Origin: Colias croceus
Lineage: Eukaryota; Arthropoda; Insecta; Lepidoptera; Pieridae
Reading direction: 5' to 3'
NCBI RefSeq assembly: GCF_905220415.1
Contig: NC_059555.1
Location: forward strand, 4,394,001-4,458,000
DNA length: 64,000 nucleotides
The position numbers and the translations under genes were made by a program. Within the stretch, counting starts at the first letter, position 1. Each line of letters begins with the position of its first letter. The notes beneath the pieces are model-generated. The model made no database searches. It was not told the origin of the DNA and was given only the letters and a program-made list of their open reading frames with translations. Below, one piece after another: positions 58,719 to 64,000 of this stretch.

Positions 58719-60351
58719 TATACAATTAATAATTGTTCTAAACACTTCGATATCTAAGATACAAATAACATATTATACTATGTTATACAATAGGTTCCTG
58801 ATAGAAACATTTATGCACACTTGTGTTATCTCCGTATTCATTAATGTATTATTTTATATATTTTAATTATAAATATATTATAAAACGACAATGCATAGTA
58901 TGATCTTATAATCTATATTTAGTTTTAATTATGATAATGGAGAATTATTTTATTCTACATAGTTTTAAGGGCACGCAATTTGTTTTATAATGCAATGTTT
59001 GTCGAGTGTTAAAATTAAGAACTTGAACATGTCATTAATTCCTAAAATTGAGACTTTACGATCATAGAAATAATGTTAGATAGAGAATATAGTTGAGGAT
59101 TGGTGAATTTTTACTGCTGTCATGTGTATAAAAACTAATACAATATTATAGTGATAATAGTAACAGTTTCATTAATATTGATGTGTAGTCAATAGTGATA
59201 TAGAAATACGAATCACACCTAAAAATATTGTAGGTTTAGAATTTTTATAATTTAGGGCACATAATGGCAGTAACAATTTACCTTCCTCCTTGATTTACCA
59301 GAAACTAGCAGGTAATTAGCACAATAGCTAATCGCATAATAAAATGAATGTGACTCGCTTTTCGCAACGATCGAACTAGTGTTAAATAATATGTCTAGAT
59401 CTGTACTATCTTTGATGTGAAGTTATACTCGAAATAATTCCAATTTAATTAAGTATTTTTTCTCATTTTTTGTGCCATCTGTTCTGAAACTTATCAGTAT
59501 CATGACATTATTATATTAGAGTTTATATGTTACTTATAAAAATTTCGAATTCCAAGTATTATTTTCATTTTTTTTTGTGTTCGTCTTTGAATTAATCTCG
59601 TTTTGTATTGATGAATAGAAGAAATGCTAAGTCTGAAATTAATTACGTGTTATATTAGTATTCTGAATTCAATAGGATTTTAGTAAGTGTTATAATAGTA
59701 CTTAAAGTGTAAAGAAATTATTGAAATATAAAATATGGTATTGTCTGATATTTCATTTGATATCCATAGTGTCATATTCTGTATAATACTTATAACTGTG
59801 TAAGTGTTTACTTGGTGCATTTATCGTAACTAGATGTAATCTAAAAAATCTCAAATTTTCCAATATTAATTAGTATCCTCACTATAATATTATGTAAAGA
59901 TTTCAGAGTTTCTTTATTCTGCTTAAAAATCTGTAAAAAGCTAGTGACACGTGGCATTAAAAAATTGTTATTTGTTTTTAATCAAAAAAAAAAAACAAAT
60001 AGTAAAAAGAAAATGTCTGCCATGTTCCTATGAATACAAATGTCAATTTTTTATTGCCTATTTGCACTTTCAACACCGAAAAAAGAAGTCTGTTATTTCA
60101 TTCCTTTTGGTTGATCTCTGCTTCGTGACATTGAAATATATACAATGTGAAATGTGCACACAAATTCTCATAAAAAAACATAATTAACTTTGATGTTTTA
60201 AATCAGTTGATACAGTACGCGTCACGTAAAAAGGACGCTGGATGAAAGTGATGGGGTGTGTTTGCGCATGGATCGAGTTTTGCACGTAAGCTATGTGCCG
60301 ATTATTTTATTTTTGAACTAGGCTCGCGAATCGTGGCTTCTCAACTACCTA

Positions 60352-61817
60352 CAGCCTTACTTATAAAAACTGACTGATCTGTTGCTTAAACACCTCTCAG
60401 TTAAACAACTCTCAACTCCTTAAACAATGATTAAAATAATCTTACTTATAAACCTCTCTCAGCAGTCTCTCAACTAAGTAACGTCAATATATTTTTTTCT
60501 AGTAACATTATCGAAATTAAACCCGCTATTCACTAAAAACTTGACTAAAAATGTACTTTTTGACAAATATGAATGGTAGACTTTATTTTGTATGACATTT
60601 AACTGCGAATAAACTTTCAAAATATAATTATGTCATTTCTTTGTTATTTAATTTATTATTTAGCAATTGTTGTACAGCTGTGATTTATGTAAAATTATGT
60701 TTAATGTTTATCATATTTGTACAGTGAAAAATCAAATAACTGAAAATGAGCATCAATTATTATTAATCCTCCTTGCAAAAAAGCAGGGAAGAACTTATGA
60801 AGCAACAACAAGAGTTGCATGCAATGCAATTACAATCCAACAGGAAAGGGAGACTCATGAAAAAAGGCTCTAAATACTTACTTTGGAAGAGGAATATTAT
60901 AAGAAAACAATAATAAATTTACAAATATATGAAAATATTTATTTAATTATAAAAATAAGTTTCAATATGGCTGTGTTGATGTTTTCCCTTGTTTTTCGCA
61001 TTCATCTTATTATTCTTCTACATTATTAGGGACAGTTGGATTTGTTAATTGATTTTCAATGCCTGTAGGATCTAGAAAGAAACAAAAAAAAAGAATTAAA
61101 ATATGGATAGGTAGCATTTATGTATTGGCATTATTAAATATACTTTGTTTGCATATGAAAGTATTTTGCGTAAATACCTACCTTGATTTAAAATAGACTC
61201 ATTAATTATTATTAGTATTGTTAAATTGTGCAAAACTGCACCAGCAATAATCGTGATCTTGATCACGTGGAGGAATCCTCACAACGTTTCATTGAGAATG
61301 CGGAATCTTTGCTTCCACACCCCGAAGCAACGCTCGACAGTTATAGTAATTATTCCTCGTTCGCATGTGACTCAGATCGTACAATATGCTTCCCAAAACT
61401 ACGACCGGAATTCTTCTTCTTTCAGGTCCAGAGAATTCACGCTCTGAATATAAATTTTTTTTTTGACGCCTACGAATTCTAAAATCACGAAGCACCTGCA
61501 CATCATTCGTAAAATCTTTACTCAAACTATCAATATCCATTTTACCAGAGTTATTTTACTGCGAAGTGAATAAAAACACCACAAAAACACAAATAATATA
61601 CTCTTGGCAACTACAAAACGTCAAATGTTTGACAATATATCCGCCATGATGTCTCTCAAATAGATTTAAAACAGGGTCGGACGTTTCTTAAATTTTGACA
61701 TTATTTAACTGTTACTTAAACACCTCTCAACACTGAATTGGGTTTTTAAGTGAAAAAAACGTTGATCAACAGCTAAGAGGGGCTCTTAAATTTGAGAGAC
61801 GTTTATAAGTAAAGCTG
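60352..61817 (-). mobile_element. Internally deleted PIF/Harbinger element, nested
   Basis: CAGCCTTACTTATAAA at the left is matched by TTTATAAGTAAAGCTG at the right, with CTA flanking both sides. The interior holds transposase fragments on the minus strand, so it is a deletion derivative of an autonomous Harbinger. Confidence 0.65.
61190..61540 (-). pseudogene. PIF/Harbinger transposase remnants
   Basis: Reading down from 61540, a start (MDIDSLSKDF) begins a short basic frame that would be the N-terminal end. In another frame around 61335-61210, VERCFGVWKQRFR and IIAGAVLHNL match the C-terminal conserved block of Harbinger nucleases (ER-FG-LK-RF ... LHN), with a stop between. The catalytic middle is deleted. 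Confidence 0.6.
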
Positions 61818-62813
61818 CTATTTGTTATTCTTATACCACCTCATAACACCAAATAGACCGATAAATCGCCAATGCGCAGCTTAACCGTCAGCGTTCTTTT
61901 TACTTGACGCGACTTATAACTTGGTGTGACATAAAGAACGACTTAATTGAGTGGCTTATTTTGAAAATTGACGATGTTAGTAGAAAAGTTACGCTAGATT
62001 TTGGAGTGATAGAAATTCTTAGATTTAATTGGTGCCAAAGTTGTGACTGGAATTATGAATAACAACGAATGTAATGTCTCATATAATATTATGTTCGCAA
62101 TTATCCAATTAGTATTAAAATTATATACCGACATGTAATTATTGAATAGCATACAAATTATGTAATCTTATTTTTTATAATAAAATATAATGGAAATTCT
62201 CGTATTTTTTATTTCTTTTAATATAATTCATGTGTTTTTAAACTTATCGAAATAATACACATTGTTAGTTGAAATTAATTTAAGTCCAGCAAAATCTTTA
62301 CTTTTCATTTCTTACTACACCTATGAAAAAGTTTTGTGAAAAATAACACGTAAAATATGTATTTCGAAGTCAGTTTATTTGAATACAACATCAAGGGACA
62401 TGTGGAACACAATATATGATATACACCGTAGAAGAATGTTCAATGTACTAATGCACAGAATAAATAAACTTATCAGTAGGTACCAATGATTATTCAGATC
62501 GCATCGTGGCATTTCTTCATTGCCACAACGTGTTCTTAATTAGAGCCACAACACGAATTTCCTTAGAACATTAAACCAAAGCGAATTTCACGTGTAATAT
62601 TACTGTGATCACAACACGAAATAAGCTATTTTACCGAAAACGCTCATTGAGCGTGAAATATTATAATATATCCCTGTTCTGCCATTTAATTCTTTGTTTT
62701 GCTTTTAGTAAACGTATTTTCCCTAATTTTGGCTCTTCTCCGTATTGTCGTCACTCGTTACAATTTATTATTAGCTTACTTTCAGCATAGAATTAAAAAA
62801 ATGGGATAGAAAC

Positions 62814-63205
62814 ATTGAGCTATTATTACTACGTATGGAGGAGACACCACGAAGAAAATCTGTGCGCCAAGCGCGGCGGCGCGGGGCGGCTAGTGAGTCA
62901 AATGACGCAAAATGGCGCCCGCCAAAAATTTTACTCGAACCAAGTTTTAAAAATGATTATCTAGTTAATTACCGATGAAAAGTTATTTCTTTGCACTTTG
63001 CCGCATTACTTGAATTATTAGTGCAATATCGTAACACACTCGAGGGCATATTTGATGAGTTTCATGGTTTTTTGCTATAAAACAAACAAGACATGAACGC
63101 GACTATCGCGCTAAAGCGACTGAGTGCAGTTTGGCCATATGGCTTATGTTGAGCGGAACATAAGTGATGTAGGCGGTGTCGTCTCCATATTATGTATATC
63201 TCAAT
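62814..63205 (+). mobile_element. ATTGAGATA MITE, copy 3
   Basis: Begins attgagctattattactacg and ends ccatattatgtatatctcaat. It is longer than the other two copies because of an inserted GC-rich segment near 62870-62930 (gcgcggcggcgcggggcggc). Confidence 0.75.
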
Positions 63206-63340
63206 GGATAGAAAAGTAAAATCCTCAAAGAATACTTATATAGGATGGTTTCTTGCCTCCTAAAGCCCAACCATAAAATATTTTCATAAAATCATCAAAT
63301 AACATTTAAACACGTTTTGTTCGTTTCATTATTTATATGA

Positions 63341-64000
63341 TCAATTAAACTTGTTAAGAAGACTCCTCAATGTGCTCGGATCTGGTAAGCAAATTATCTT
63401 CCTTAACAAATTGTAATAGGACTGAGAGCGTTTATACAGTTTTAGTGCTACAATTTTTGTATTCATATCCCATTCGCAAGTATTCGATTTAATTTTAAAT
63501 TTCTTTAATTTATTCTTTAGAACTGGACCGGTTGAAATTTTACAGGCATGTAATTTTTCTTTCAGTTCGCGTATAATATTTCGAAGTTGTTTGATTTTGT
63601 TTGATTGTTTTTTGCATTTGATGTATAAACTTCTGTTATATTCAGAAGGAAGTTTACTTGGTTCTTCTTTATCTGTTTCTCGATATATTGAATATACATT
63701 TTCTGAATCGTTTGACTTCCGAAGCTCAAGTCCTTCCGACTCTTCTGTATTGAGAAATGTCGTATTATATAATAAGGGTTTCGACACTTGAGGTGCGTTT
63801 TGAGTTGGTTCTTTCTTTTTCGATACTTGAGGTACATTTTGAGTTGGTTCTTCCTTTTTCGACACTTGAGGTATGTTTTGAGTCGGTTTTATTTTTTTCG
63901 ACACTTGAGGTATGTTTCGAGTTTGTTCTATTTTTTTCGACACTTGAGGTATGATTTGAGTTGGTTCTATTTTTTTCGACACTTGAGGTACGATTTGAGT
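63341..64000 (-). CDS. P-element/THAP9-like protein, C-terminal fragment with N-terminal repeats, partial
   Basis: The frame is open from the right edge to a TAA at 63343-63341, 219 codons, so the start lies beyond the window. The N-terminal third is a tandem repeat of 13 residues (VSKKxEPTQNxPQ, at least five units). After a charged linker there is a Lys-rich stretch that could form a coiled coil (KIKQLRNIIRELKEKL). The end (WDMNTKIVALKLYKRSQSYY then LLRKIICLPDPSTLRSLL) resembles the segment that follows the coiled coil in P-element and THAP9 transposases. The protein stops there, before any catalytic domain. It may be the first exons of a domesticated THAP gene, with further exons beyond a missed splice site, or a truncated element. 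Confidence 0.5.
   Translation of the reverse strand, partial: TQIVPQVSKKIEPTQIIPQVSKKIEQTRNIPQVSKKIKPTQNIPQVSKKEEPTQNVPQVSKKKEPTQNAPQVSKPLLYNTTFLNTEESEGLELRKSNDSENVYSIYRETDKEEPSKLPSEYNRSLYIKCKKQSNKIKQLRNIIRELKEKLHACKISTGPVLKNKLKKFKIKSNTCEWDMNTKIVALKLYKRSQSYYNLLRKIICLPDPSTLRSLLNKFN
63785..64000 (-). repeat. 39-bp coding minisatellite
   Basis: Five to six units of 39 bp, based on cgacacttgaggtatgtttt on the plus strand, continuing to the right edge. The period is a multiple of three, so copy-number changes keep the reading frame. Units differ mainly at two or three codons. Confidence 0.9.

Larger units (their letters stand above)
60217..61912. mobile_element. Outer TIR element around a Harbinger derivative
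   Basis: Left gcgtcacgtaaaaaggacgctg and right cagcgttctttttacttgacgc are inverted repeats. The material between them is almost entirely the 60352-61817 insertion. No clear target duplication. Confidence 0.6.
57526..63340. other. Septin 3' UTR and transposon-rich intergenic region
   Basis: The septin 3' UTR begins here; AATAAA at 60608 is one candidate signal, but the true end is uncertain. Mobile elements occupy 58023-58718, 60217-61912 and 62814-63205. The remainder is AT-rich with no convincing gene; small frames at 59951 and 62605 have no domain. Confidence 0.5.

Noticed and set aside
59951..60187. 78-codon open frame downstream of septin
   Set aside because: Lysine-rich translation of AT-rich DNA starting in a poly-A tract, without domain or splice context.

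Overview
The window is nuclear DNA of an insect, almost certainly a moth or butterfly. All five host genes are animal genes, four of them with short GT-AG exons in AT-rich introns. The non-coding space is full of repeats typical of Lepidoptera: LEP1-like Helitrons ending in CTAG, MITEs with TA or TTA target duplications, a mariner relic, a tRNA-like SINE and a 5'-truncated non-LTR element. I assembled every gene by reading exons, splice sites and phases by hand, and all phases join. Layout, left to right. (1) 1-1833, minus: the first 611 codons of the centriole protein Sas-4/CPAP, running off the left edge. (2) 3316-25696, plus: a complete 24-exon nardilysin gene (M16 metalloprotease, 1139 or 1115 aa), divergent from Sas-4. 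Its introns carry most of the mobile DNA. (3) 30695-39404, minus: a complete 11-exon secreted 5'-nucleotidase (542 aa), convergent with nardilysin. (4) 43681-48493, minus: a complete 9-exon CDC50/TMEM30A flippase subunit (359 aa). (5) 50620-57525, plus: a complete 10-exon septin of the SEPT2/Sep1 group (375 aa), divergent from TMEM30A. (6) 63341-64000, minus: an open frame with 13-residue N-terminal repeats and a P-element/THAP9-like segment, running off the right edge. The host genes look like unrelated housekeeping neighbours (centriole, protease, extracellular nucleotide metabolism, lipid flipping, cytoskeleton) and I see no pathway linking them. Both divergent intergenic regions (Sas-4/nardilysin and TMEM30A/septin) have a DNA transposon inserted between the two start codons. 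Two structures stand out. First, the last intron of the 5'-nucleotidase holds a nearly perfect 138-bp tandem array. Each unit is the last ~58 bp of the upstream exon plus the start of the intron, so the intron carries about a dozen extra copies of the 5' splice site; an older, decayed exon copy lies beside it. Second, a ~160-bp foldback element occurs three times in the window (nardilysin introns 4 and 20, septin intron 6). Every copy ends 34-43 bp upstream of a 3' splice site, and each downstream exon is unusually GC-rich. Nested transposons are frequent: mariner in a long-TIR element, MITE in MITE, and a Harbinger derivative in another TIR element.
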